From contig NZ_JAVHZV010000009.1 of NCBI RefSeq assembly GCF_031119625.1, forward strand, positions 124,001-188,000: 64,000 nucleotides of DNA. The letters run 5' to 3'. Both the position numbers and the translations under genes were made by a program. Positions 46,312 through 59,788 of the stretch are shown in pieces (positions within the stretch are counted from its first letter, which is position 1; each line of letters opens with the position of its first letter). The notes beneath the pieces were generated by a model, which was given only the letters and a program-made list of their open reading frames with translations, was not told where the DNA came from and did not search any database. This DNA is from Pseudomonas sp. G34 (GTDB taxonomy: Bacteria; Pseudomonadota; Gammaproteobacteria; Pseudomonadales; Pseudomonadaceae).

Positions 46312-47208
46312 ATGCAAGAGCGTAAAGCGCTGTTGATCCTTCATGGTAAGCAGTCCCTCAACGATGAGGTGCGCACTGCGGTGGCCAGCCAGCGTGAGCG
46401 CGGCTGGGATCTCGCCGTGCGGCTCACCTGGGAGGCGGGCGATGCCCAGCGCCTGGTCGGCGAGGCTCTGCAGGCGGGCTACCCGACCCTGATCGCCGGC
46501 GGCGGCGACGGCACCCTGCGTGACGTCGCCGAAGCCATGGCCAAGGCCGAAACCGATGCCAGCCTGGTGTTGCTGCCGCTGGGAACCGCCAATGATTTTG
46601 CCCATGCGGCAGGCATACCGCTGACGCCCGCCGATGCGCTGGCGCTGCTCGATACGCCCGCGCAGCCGATCGACCTCGGCGAGGTCGATGGCGAGCTGTT
46701 CCTGAATATGGCTACGGGGGGCTTCGGCTCCAACATCACGGCCAATACCTCCGAGGATCTCAAGCGTTTCCTGGGTGGGGCGGCTTACATGCTCACCGGC
46801 CTGACCCGCTTTGCCGAAGTACGCTCGGCCTTTGGTCGCTTCAAGGGCCCGGATTTCCAGTGGGAGGGCGATTTCCTCGCCCTGGGCATCGGCAATGGCC
46901 GGCAGGCCGGCGGCGGGCACGTGCTGTGCCCCCACGCCCGGGTGAACGACGGTTTGCTGGACGTGTGCATCGTGCCGGCCGCCCACGACGTGGTCGGCAC
47001 CCTGGGCACGCTGCTGTCCGGCGGCCTGAAGGGCATCGAAGGCGTGGCGATCAGCGCGCGCGTGCCCTGGCTGGAAATCGATGCCCCGGAGGGCCTGGAC
47101 CTGAACCTCGATGGCGAGCCGCGTGGTGGGAATCGTCTACGCTTTGCTGCAAGGCCCCAGGCGCTGCGCCTGCATTTGCCGGAGCACTCACCTTTGCTGC
47201 GCGACTGA
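46312..47208 (+). CDS. yegS: YegS-type lipid kinase
   Basis: A 298-residue diacylglycerol-kinase-family protein. The nucleotide-binding motif AGGGDGTLRDVAEAM is at residues 62-76, followed by LPLGTANDFA and NMATGGFGS. YegS phosphorylates phosphatidylglycerol in vitro in E. coli; the physiological substrate is not settled. The ATG is preceded by CGGAG. It is a single gene between moeA and cheV. Confidence 0.92.
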   Translation: MQERKALLILHGKQSLNDEVRTAVASQRERGWDLAVRLTWEAGDAQRLVGEALQAGYPTLIAGGGDGTLRDVAEAMAKAETDASLVLLPLGTANDFAHAAGIPLTPADALALLDTPAQPIDLGEVDGELFLNMATGGFGSNITANTSEDLKRFLGGAAYMLTGLTRFAEVRSAFGRFKGPDFQWEGDFLALGIGNGRQAGGGHVLCPHARVNDGLLDVCIVPAAHDVVGTLGTLLSGGLKGIEGVAISARVPWLEIDAPEGLDLNLDGEPRGGNRLRFAARPQALRLHLPEHSPLLRD

Positions 47209-47329
47209 TCGGCTGGTGCTGGTGTAGCGCCGCGCGCTGGTGCAAGATGGCGTTGCGCCATGCCGCCTACAGTAATTGCACGACTGGCCGATAGCTTCAT
47301 ACGAACACTACGCCTCACAGGAGCGAATA

Positions 47330-48259
47330 ATGGCCGGTATTCTCGACACCGTTGATCAACGGACGCAGCTGGTAGGCGAGAACCGCCTGGAAATTCTGAT
47401 GTTCCGTCTGGCGGGCCGGCAGCTGTTTGCCATCAACGTGTTCAAGGTGCAGGAAGTGCTGCACATGCCCAAGCTGACCTTGATGCCGCATCGCCATCGT
47501 TTCGTCTGCGGGGTGATTCACCTGCGTGGCCAGACCCTGCCGGTCATCGATCTGTCCCAGGCCATCGGCATGCGGCCGATCGTGCCGGATGAGCGCAGCA
47601 CCATCATCGTCACCGAGTACAACCGCTCGATCCAGGCGTTCCTGGTCGGCGGCGTCGACCGCATCATGAACCTCAACTGGGAGTCCATCCTGCCACCGCC
47701 GGGTGGAGCAGGGCGTCAGCATTACCTGACGGCGATCACCAAGGTCGATGACCAGTTGGTGGAAATCATCGACGTGGAAAAGGTGCTGGCCGAGATCGTG
47801 CCCTACGACACGCGCATTTCCGGTGACCGTCTGGCCGATCCGCTGCTGGAAAAAGCCCGTGGTCGTGAAGTGCTACTGGTCGATGACTCCAGCGTGGCCC
47901 TGGCGCAGTTGCGCGATACCCTGTCCCAGCTCGGCATGAAAATGCACGTCGCCACCGACGGGCTCAAAGGCCTGCACATGCTCAAGGCCTGGGCAGACGC
48001 CGGCGAGGTCATCACCGACAAGCTGCTGATGATGTTCACCGACGCCGAAATGCCGGAAATGGACGGCTACCGGCTGACCACCGAGGTGCGTCAGGACCCG
48101 CGCCTGCGTGACCTGTACGTGGTGCTGCACACCTCGTTGTCCGGCAGTTTCAACGACGCCATGGTCAAGAAGGTGGGCTGCGACAACTTCCTGTCCAAGT
48201 TCCAGCCCGACAAGCTGGTGGATGTTATTCGTCAGCGTCTTGCCCTGGACGAAAAGTAA
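47330..48259 (+). CDS. cheV: Chemotaxis coupling protein CheV
   Basis: A 309-residue fusion of a CheW-like coupling domain (about 15-160; LEILMFRLAGRQLFAINVFK) and a response-regulator receiver domain (about 175-305; EVLLVDDSSVALAQLRDTLS). The phosphorylated Asp is in MFTDAEMPEMDGY. It links chemoreceptors to CheA and may damp the signal when phosphorylated. AGGAG precedes the ATG at 47330; the longer upstream frame is not needed. No other chemotaxis gene adjoins it, typical for CheV. Confidence 0.92.
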   Translation: MAGILDTVDQRTQLVGENRLEILMFRLAGRQLFAINVFKVQEVLHMPKLTLMPHRHRFVCGVIHLRGQTLPVIDLSQAIGMRPIVPDERSTIIVTEYNRSIQAFLVGGVDRIMNLNWESILPPPGGAGRQHYLTAITKVDDQLVEIIDVEKVLAEIVPYDTRISGDRLADPLLEKARGREVLLVDDSSVALAQLRDTLSQLGMKMHVATDGLKGLHMLKAWADAGEVITDKLLMMFTDAEMPEMDGYRLTTEVRQDPRLRDLYVVLHTSLSGSFNDAMVKKVGCDNFLSKFQPDKLVDVIRQRLALDEK

Positions 48260-48331
48260 CGCGCTGGCGGCTTGAGCCATCACGGCGGTTTGCGTATAAC
48301 CGCCGTTTCGCTCACCTCAGGACGCCGCGCC

Positions 48332-49132
48332 ATGCACCTCTCCGCGCTGTACCGCTTCCCCCTCAAGTCCGCCATGGGTGAATCCCTGCCCAGCCTGCAG
48401 CTCGACGGCCTGGGCGTGGCCGGTGATCGGCGCTGGATGTTCGCGGACGCGGAAACCGGGCGGTTCATGACGCAACGCACCTTCCCTCGGATGAGCCAGC
48501 TGCAGGCGCGCTGGAATGCCGCTGGCGGCCTGACTCTCGAGGCGCCCGGCATGCCGGCGTTGCAGGTGGCGTTGCCGGAGCCGGACCAGGCGCTGCGCGG
48601 TGTAATCATCTGGCGCGATACCCTGCGGGTGCCGGATGCCGGCGACGAAGCCGCTGCCTGGGGCAGCGAATTGCTGGGCAAGGCCTGCCGCCTGGTGCAC
48701 GTGCCGGCGGAGCGGGCGCGTTTTATCGAAGGCAACGTCAATGGCGACGAGAAGGTCGGTTTCGCCGACGGCTTCCCGCTGCTGTTGATCGGCCAGGCCT
48801 CCTTGGACGACCTGGTGGCCAGGGTCGGCCGTCCGCTGGAGATGCTGCGCTTTCGCCCCAACCTGGTGGTGCAGGGCAGCGAGCCCTATGCCGAGGACAA
48901 CTGGAAGCGCATCCGCATCGGCGATGTCGAGTTCACCCTCGCCAAGCGCTGCTCGCGTTGTGTGATCACCACCATCGACCCGCAGACCGGTGAGCGCAGT
49001 GCCGACCGCGAGCCGTTGACCACCCTGCGCAGCTATCGCCAGGGCGAAGACGGCATCCTGTTCGGGCAGAACCTGATCAACCACGGCAGCGGCGAGCTGC
49101 AGGTCGGCATGGCGGTCGAGGTAGTGGCTTAG
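48332..49132 (+). CDS. MOSC domain protein (YcbX-like)
   Basis: A 266-residue protein with an N-terminal beta-barrel MOSC_N domain (LSALYRFPLKSAMGESLPSL) and a C-terminal MOSC domain. The conserved Cys is in AKRCSRCVITTIDPQTGER. MOSC proteins bind the molybdenum cofactor and some, such as YcbX, reduce N-hydroxylated compounds with a flavin reductase partner. The usual ferredoxin domain of longer YcbX forms is absent. The nearby molybdenum-cofactor genes fit. Confidence 0.85.
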   Translation: MHLSALYRFPLKSAMGESLPSLQLDGLGVAGDRRWMFADAETGRFMTQRTFPRMSQLQARWNAAGGLTLEAPGMPALQVALPEPDQALRGVIIWRDTLRVPDAGDEAAAWGSELLGKACRLVHVPAERARFIEGNVNGDEKVGFADGFPLLLIGQASLDDLVARVGRPLEMLRFRPNLVVQGSEPYAEDNWKRIRIGDVEFTLAKRCSRCVITTIDPQTGERSADREPLTTLRSYRQGEDGILFGQNLINHGSGELQVGMAVEVVA

Positions 49133-49149
49133 GTCACTATGCTGGGTAG

Positions 49150-49176
49150 CCCGGGTCGAGCGCAGCGACACCCGGG
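49150..49176. repeat. Short palindromic repeat between convergent genes
   Basis: CCCGGGT and ACCCGGG are inverted around CGAGCGCAGCGAC. Repeats of the form CCCGGGT-gAGCGcAGCGA-ACCCGGG are common between Pseudomonas genes as I recall. It lies between the MOSC gene and slt and may end transcription from either side. Confidence 0.6.
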
Positions 49177-49219
49177 GCGATTGCCTCGGATGCCGATAGG
49201 AAGACGCGATGCAGCGCCT

Positions 49220-51145
49220 CTACTGATCGAAGTAACGCTCGTGCCAGCCCACCAGCGGCTGTGGCGCGTTGAGCTTGTCGCCGTAGATCACCGCATAGGA
49301 CAGCACGTTCTGCACGTACTGGCGGGTTTCGTTGAACGGAATGTTCTCCACCCACACGTCATAGGACAGGTGATCGGCGCCGCGCAGCCACTGCCGCACG
49401 CGCCCAGGCCCGGCGTTGTAGGCGGCCGACGCGAGCACCCGGTTGCCGTTGAACTGGCCATAGATCTGGCTCAGGTAGGCGGCACCCAGCTGGATGTTGA
49501 CGCTGGGCAGCAGGGCATTGTTGGGGTTGCTCAAAGGAATGCCGAACTTGCGCGCGGTTTCCTTGGCGGTGGCGGGCATCACCTGCATCAGGCCCATGGC
49601 GCCGACGGGGGATTTGGCGTCGGCCATGAAGCCGCTTTCCTGGCGGGTGATGGCGAACACCCAGCTCGAGTGCAGGCCGCGTTTCTTGGCCTCCGCGGTC
49701 AGTGGCTCGCGATGGGCCATGGGGAAGCGGATATCCAGGTCATCCCAGTATTTGGCCTGGCTGATGGTGCGGATCGCCGGGAAATACCACTGCATGTCGT
49801 AGGCCAGGCGCGCCTGGGCAACCAGCTCGTCGCGGTCGAAATGGCGGCTGGCGTGATACCACTCGCGGCGACCTTCGACGATCTGACCGCGGTCGTGGAA
49901 TTCCATGGCGCGGCGGATGCCCGGCGCATTGCGTACCTTCTTGATCACCGCGGGGCTCAGTTGCAGCGGTGCGTTCTTCAGGAAATAGGGCTCCTTGACC
50001 TGATCGGCGGCCATGAACCCGTAGAAGTCGCGCTCCTTGGCCAGCTCGTGGAACAGCGGCTGGGCGGCCTTGCTGTTCGGTTGCGCCAGTTGCAGGCTGC
50101 GCGCCTGCCAGTAGCGCCAGCGGTTGGTGCTGGCCAGGGACTCGGGCATGCGGCTGATCAGCTTGTGGGCTTCGTCCCAGCGGCCCAGGCGCAGCAGCAG
50201 GCGAGCACGCCATTCGCTGACGGTGTCGTCGCGCAGGTTGGGATCGTATTTGGCCATCACCTCGAGGGCGCGCGGGTCGAAGCGGCGCGCCAGGGTCAGG
50301 CCGATCTGGTTGGCGATGGCGACCTTTTCCTGCTCGGAAAAGCGCATGCGCTGCGAGTAGCCCTCGAGCAGGCTCAGGGCCTGTTCCGGATCCTGGCGGG
50401 CGAGGCGGCGCAGGCCGAGGCTGACCACATCGCCCATGGCGTCGTCGGCCGGCGTGAAGCGTGCGGTCTGGGTGAGCATCTGCGGTTTCTGGGCGACGTC
50501 GACGAGCAACTTGCCGTGGTTGCTCAGGGTTGGCAGATCCTTGCTCAGAAAGGTCGCCAGGCTGTAGTTGCGCGCTTCAGCGGCCAGCTTGGTGCGCTGC
50601 CAGCGGCGTTGTTCGGTCAGTTGGCCTTCGGCGGCCCAGCGGTCGAACAGGCGGTCACAGGCTTCGGGCTGGGATTTGCCGACCAGCCAGAGTTTCTCGG
50701 CGGTGGCATAACCTTCGGCGGTCTGGCCCTGGGCCAGCTGGCGCTGGCCATTCAGGCAATCGAGTTCGGTGAAGTTCAGCCCCGGGTCGTAGTAGTTGGC
50801 GAAGGTCTGCCATTCGCCACGCTCGGCCAGCCAGCGCAGCCAGCGCAATTTCATCCAGCTGGCCTGGGGCAGGTCGCCGTGGGCGGCGAGGAAGCCTTCG
50901 ATTTCCTGGTTGCTGGCCGACTTCAGGCGGGCGGTCAGCTCGTCGTAGGCCAGGTAGGGAGTCAGCGGATAGTCGCGCAACGCGCTGGCGTAGCGCTGGT
51001 AAGGCCCCTTGTCGCCCTTGGCGAGCGCCGCCTTGGCTTCGTCGTAGTACTGGCGCTGCTGCTGCAGGCTGGCGGCCTGGCTGAGCGTGGAGGTGGCGGC
51101 GCAAAGGATCAGGCAGGACAGCAGACTGGGCAAACGACAGCGCAT
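49220..51145 (-). CDS. slt: Soluble lytic murein transglycosylase
   Basis: A 641-residue periplasmic lytic transglycosylase that cleaves peptidoglycan with anhydro-sugar formation. It has a signal peptide (SLLSCLILCAATSTLSQA), a long alpha-helical ring domain (about 30-450), and a C-terminal SLT domain. The catalytic Glu is in ITRQESGFMADAKSPVGAMG, followed by LMQVMPATAKETARKFG and a late AYNAGPGRVRQWL. Size and layout match E. coli Slt70. It is divergent from uup. Confidence 0.93.
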   Translation of the reverse strand: MRCRLPSLLSCLILCAATSTLSQAASLQQQRQYYDEAKAALAKGDKGPYQRYASALRDYPLTPYLAYDELTARLKSASNQEIEGFLAAHGDLPQASWMKLRWLRWLAERGEWQTFANYYDPGLNFTELDCLNGQRQLAQGQTAEGYATAEKLWLVGKSQPEACDRLFDRWAAEGQLTEQRRWQRTKLAAEARNYSLATFLSKDLPTLSNHGKLLVDVAQKPQMLTQTARFTPADDAMGDVVSLGLRRLARQDPEQALSLLEGYSQRMRFSEQEKVAIANQIGLTLARRFDPRALEVMAKYDPNLRDDTVSEWRARLLLRLGRWDEAHKLISRMPESLASTNRWRYWQARSLQLAQPNSKAAQPLFHELAKERDFYGFMAADQVKEPYFLKNAPLQLSPAVIKKVRNAPGIRRAMEFHDRGQIVEGRREWYHASRHFDRDELVAQARLAYDMQWYFPAIRTISQAKYWDDLDIRFPMAHREPLTAEAKKRGLHSSWVFAITRQESGFMADAKSPVGAMGLMQVMPATAKETARKFGIPLSNPNNALLPSVNIQLGAAYLSQIYGQFNGNRVLASAAYNAGPGRVRQWLRGADHLSYDVWVENIPFNETRQYVQNVLSYAVIYGDKLNAPQPLVGWHERYFDQ

Positions 51146-51521
51146 GGCTCTTCCGGGGTCATCTCGTGAGCGGGCGCGACCTGGCTGATGCCGGTCGCCT
51201 GATGTGCCCTTGGGGCGGTTACCGGTGTGCGCCGCGGCGATACGGGCATCGTCCGGCGCGGCGGCGGCAATGGTCGCTAGCTTAGCCTTTTGCCGGCGTG
51301 CCGCGAAAGGGCCGCTGGTGCCTGGCGCATGTCTGTTTATGTCACATCGATGGCCGGTGCCGAGGCTGACAGACGCCGACGGTCTTCTCGGTTAGAATAC
51401 GCGCCCGTTTTTGGCTGGCGCACGCGTCGGCCAGATCAGTTTTCGTGGTCGGCAGCAGCGAGCCCCAGGTCGCGCCCCAGGCTTTCGCCCACCACTCCCG
51501 TGTATTGTCGAGGCAACCCTG
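51146..51521. other. Divergent slt/uup intergenic region, no gene seen
   Basis: A 376-bp gap without a convincing reading frame. TTAGAATAC at 51392-51400 looks like a -10 element toward uup but lacks a good -35. Nothing else distinctive. Confidence 0.4.
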
Positions 51522-53450
<1,929 letters not shown>

Positions 53451-53470
53451 TACCCATCCGCTGAGCTGAA

Positions 53471-53494
53471 AACGCCGGGCGTTTGCCCGGCGTT
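53471..53494. terminator. Hairpin between uup and the universal stress gene
   Basis: A perfect AACGCCGGGC/GCCCGGCGTT stem with GTTT loop, lying between convergent genes. There is no T run, so it may stop transcription only in part. Confidence 0.55.
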
Positions 53495-53514
53495 GGTCGC
53501 CTTGCCGCAGGGGA

Positions 53515-53958
53515 TCAGGCCGAGGGTTTCTTGAGGCTCACTGCCAGTACGTCGCACGGCGCGCCATGCAGCACGTCGTTGGCGGTGGAGCCGAGCAGCA
53601 GGGCCAGGCCATGGCGGCCGTGGCTGCCGACGATGATCAGGTCGCAGTGCTGTTCGGCGGCCAGGCGGTGAATTTCCTGGCGCGGCTGGCCGTAGGCCAG
53701 GTGGCGGCTTTCTGCGCTGAGCTGCGGGTATTTGACGGCAAACGCGTCGAGGCGCTCCTTGGCTTGTTCGAACTGCTGCTGTTGCAGCATCGACAGGTCC
53801 ATCGGCACGTCGCCACCGAAGGCCATGGCCATGGGTTCGACGATGTGTACCACGGAGAGTTTGGCCTGGGTGCTGCCGGCCAGAGCCTGGGCGCGCTTCA
53901 TTACCGGGTCGCACTCCTCGGTCAGATCGACGGCGACCAGAATGTGCTGGTAGGACAT
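53515..53958 (-). CDS. Universal stress protein (UspA family)
   Basis: A 147-residue UspA-fold protein (MSYQHILVAVDLTEECDPVM). The ATP-binding motif G-2x-G-9x-G(S/T) is present in IIVGSHGRHGLALLLGST, followed by ANDVLHGAPCDVLAV, so it likely binds ATP. AGGAG lies before the ATG. Members are induced by stress and stationary phase. It is convergent with uup. Confidence 0.88.
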   Translation of the reverse strand: MSYQHILVAVDLTEECDPVMKRAQALAGSTQAKLSVVHIVEPMAMAFGGDVPMDLSMLQQQQFEQAKERLDAFAVKYPQLSAESRHLAYGQPRQEIHRLAAEQHCDLIIVGSHGRHGLALLLGSTANDVLHGAPCDVLAVSLKKPSA

Positions 53959-54045
53959 GGGGTGTCTCCTTACAAGGGTGACCAGTGATTTCAAGTATGG
54001 CTGGTTTGAGCATTTACCACAGGTTGCGCAGTCGAGATAGAAATT

Positions 54046-54483
54046 ATGACGGGATGGATCGTTCTGGCCCTACTGGTCCTGGCCCTCAGCCCGCTGGTCT
54101 GGCTGGTGCCATCGCGGCGCCAGCGCGGTCAGATGGACGTGCGCATGCAGGCGCGGCGCCTGGGCCTGGCGATGCAGCTGGCCCGCGAGGAGTGGCCGTA
54201 CTGGCTGGCCAAGACGCCGCCCAACCCCTGCCCGCAATACCACCATCCACGGCCCCGCGGGCGCCAGGACAGCTGGTGCTACTGGCAGCGCGAGCCGGGC
54301 CAGTGGCTGAACAAATGGCAGGAGCCCTGCGCCGACACGGCACTGGCCGCACAGCTCGCCACCCTGCCGGCCGACGTCTACAAGGCCGAGGCCACGCCGC
54401 AGATGATCGCGCTGTTCTGGGGCGAGCGTGCGCAGCCCGAGTCGCTGCCGGCGATCGCCGCCTTTCTCAAGGGCCAGGCCTGA
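54046..54483 (+). CDS. Membrane-anchored hypothetical protein (145 aa)
   Basis: A 145-residue protein with one N-terminal helix (WIVLALLVLALSPLVWLVPS) and a polar remainder rich in Trp, Pro and Arg (PNPCPQYHHPRPRGRQDSWC). Probably an inner-membrane protein with the bulk in the cytoplasm by the positive-inside rule. No domain recognised. It is convergent with the next gene, 29 bp apart. Confidence 0.65.
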   Translation: MTGWIVLALLVLALSPLVWLVPSRRQRGQMDVRMQARRLGLAMQLAREEWPYWLAKTPPNPCPQYHHPRPRGRQDSWCYWQREPGQWLNKWQEPCADTALAAQLATLPADVYKAEATPQMIALFWGERAQPESLPAIAAFLKGQA

Positions 54484-54512
54484 CCCGGCTGTCGAGCCGG
54501 CGTCGCACTGGC

Positions 54513-55331
54513 TCATGACGCGCTGCCCGATTGCGCGTACAGCGCGTCGACGTCCGCCAGGCTGCGGATGATGCTGTCCGAATACTTGCTGACCAGAAAG
54601 GGCACGCTCTTCTCGTTGTAATTGCGCAGCGAACTCTCGATATATCGCCACTTGGTCGCCACGCCATCGAGCGTGGTGTTGACCGCCGCACTGTTGGCTG
54701 CCTGGTTGCGCAGCGCCGCCAGGCGCGTGGCAAAGTCGCCGACCAATTCCTCGATGGGCCGCTCGCTGCTGTCTGCGGAGAAGCTCGCGCCCACCGAAGC
54801 GCTGCGCGCGGCGTAGTTCACGGCGATGCTCTGCATCAACAGGCTGAGCTGCCGGACGGCGCTGGCCTGCTCGCTGACGGCGCTGCCATCCATGGGTTGC
54901 AGCGCTTCGTAAAGCGCCTGGGCGGTCGCCAGTACCTGACGGTTGCGCGAGGCCATGTCCGCGACCGGCTGCAGATCCGTGTAGCCCTGTTTTTGCAGGG
55001 CTGTCATCAAGCTCGTCAACTCCAGGTCGTAGGCTTGCCATTGCTCCTGCAGCTGGCCTTGCAGGCGCGCGGCACCTGCGTCGGGCAGGTTCGCCAGCTT
55101 ACCCAGCTGCTCGCGTGCGCGCTGGCGGGAGGCATCGATCATTCGCGCATAGCGCTGGTCGCCTTCCATGCCGTTGTACATGTAGAAGTCGCCCAGGCTT
55201 TTCTGGGCGGCAAGATGGAAGTTCTGCAGGTGCTGGAGGTCGCCAGTGGTGTTGGCGGATACCGCCATGGGTATCAGCAGGGCAGCAAGCAGAAGGGCAC
55301 GCGGAGAGAAGGTACGCAAGTGAGTGGGCAT
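54513..55331 (-). CDS. Exported helical hypothetical protein (272 aa)
   Basis: A 272-residue protein with a signal peptide (PRALLLAALLIPMAVSANTT) and an all-helical mature part (DLQHLQNFHLAAQKSLGDFY, QGQLQEQWQAYDLELTSLM). The layout resembles four-helix periplasmic sensor domains without any attached signalling domain. The ATG at 55331 sets the signal at the N-terminus; the frame is open to 55376. No family recognised. Confidence 0.7.
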   Translation of the reverse strand: MPTHLRTFSPRALLLAALLIPMAVSANTTGDLQHLQNFHLAAQKSLGDFYMYNGMEGDQRYARMIDASRQRAREQLGKLANLPDAGAARLQGQLQEQWQAYDLELTSLMTALQKQGYTDLQPVADMASRNRQVLATAQALYEALQPMDGSAVSEQASAVRQLSLLMQSIAVNYAARSASVGASFSADSSERPIEELVGDFATRLAALRNQAANSAAVNTTLDGVATKWRYIESSLRNYNEKSVPFLVSKYSDSIIRSLADVDALYAQSGSAS

Positions 55332-55425
55332 GCGGGAACCTCGGTGTAGTCGCTCGTTCTTGTTGTTTTTGGGCATTCGGTGGCAGCCGAATGGGCGCGA
55401 CTCTACCCGTGCCCCGGGGTTTTGG

Positions 55426-55647
55426 CTAGCGCTGGCGAACGGGCCGGCGGCGCCTGCCGAATGATGGGATATCGACGCTGATGATAGGCTTTTCGCGACG
55501 GGCCAGCGTGACTGTATGGTCTGCGTAGTGCTTGCCGCACCTGGCTACATAACGCCAATTGACAATCGCAGGCTTTTCCGTGAAGGTGTGCTCACCCAAA
55601 TCAAACGGGCGTATGAATTGAGTGTTTGCCTTGCCGGCAGTGCCCAA
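55426..55647 (-). pseudogene. Doubtful small frame in an AT-richer gap, possibly a remnant
   Basis: The roughly 435-bp gap between the preceding gene and fadB is less GC-rich than its surroundings. It holds a 73-codon frame that could only start at TTG, and translates as TQFIRPFDLGEHTFTEKPAI followed by VNWRYVARCGKHYADHTVTL. The stretch looks protein-like but there is no ribosome binding site, no good start and no homologue I recognise. It could be the degraded 3' end of an older gene, or chance. Confidence 0.2.
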
Positions 55648-55766
55648 TTCAGTCCGAATACCGCATCGGTGGGTAGCAGATTTTCGTCTACGTTGTCTGG
55701 TGGCGTGAGTCAGCCTGTTGGCTCCGGTGTGTACTGTTCAGATTCCCTTAGCGTGGAGATCAGTTG

Positions 55767-59120
<3,354 letters not shown>

Positions 59121-59166
59121 GAATCCGCCGCCACCTTTGAACGGATTCGCGGTACCTGTTGCACAA

Positions 59167-59189
59167 CCGGGGCTTCTGCCCCGGTTTTT
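59167..59189 (+). terminator. Rho-independent terminator of fadBA
   Basis: A CCGGGGC/GCCCCGG stem with a TTCT loop and TTTTT tail, 46 bp after the fadA stop codon. Confidence 0.88.
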
Positions 59190-59293
59190 GTTTTTAGGAG
59201 CCTGCCTTGTTGCATGGGGCAGCCTGGTTCGGCCCGTGGCACGAAATGCCGGCCGACCTTTCTATCGAACGAAAAATATTTCCAGGAAATTGA

Positions 59294-59533
59294 ATGATGT
59301 CGCTGCAACCCGGTCTCTACCGTCATTACAAAGGCCCCGAGTACCGTGTGCTGGGCGTGGCCAGGCACTCGGAGAGCGAAGAGGAAGTGGTCGTCTACCA
59401 GGCGCTGTATGGCGAGTTCGGCCTTTGGGTACGGCCGCTGGCGATGTTTACCAGTGAGGTCGAACTGGACGGCGAGCGGGTTCCACGCTTTGCTTTGGTC
59501 GAGGCCGAGGCAAGCGTTCTCTACCATCCCTGA
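59294..59533 (+). CDS. DUF1653 family protein
   Basis: A 79-residue protein that is essentially one DUF1653 domain: PGLYRHYKGPEYRVLGVARH, then EEVVVYQALYGEFGLWVRPL and MFTSEVELDG. The fold is a small beta barrel of unknown function. Two ATG codons in a row begin it, preceded by AGGAA. It stands between fadBA and topA. Confidence 0.88.
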   Translation: MMSLQPGLYRHYKGPEYRVLGVARHSESEEEVVVYQALYGEFGLWVRPLAMFTSEVELDGERVPRFALVEAEASVLYHP

Positions 59534-59788
59534 GCGCACTTCAGGAAGCGCTCGCCCTTGACCTTGCCTTGACCGCCACTATATATAGCGGGGCCAAAGC
59601 TGATCGCAGGGCGATCGGGATCGTGTAAAACGCCACTCCGATCCGCGGCAGCACCACGCTTTTTGCGTCCGCTCTATCGAGCGAGCGCCTTCATCGTCGA
59701 CGTGACAGGCGTCGACTCGATACGCCCAACAGTGTTTTCAGGCGCCTGGTCGCCATTCACCTACCGAATTTCAGGAATTTTCCAATCC

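Noticed and set aside
49139..51169. A 676-codon plus-strand open frame opposite slt
   Set aside because: Shadow of slt arising from high third-position GC; slt has a signal peptide and intact catalytic motifs.
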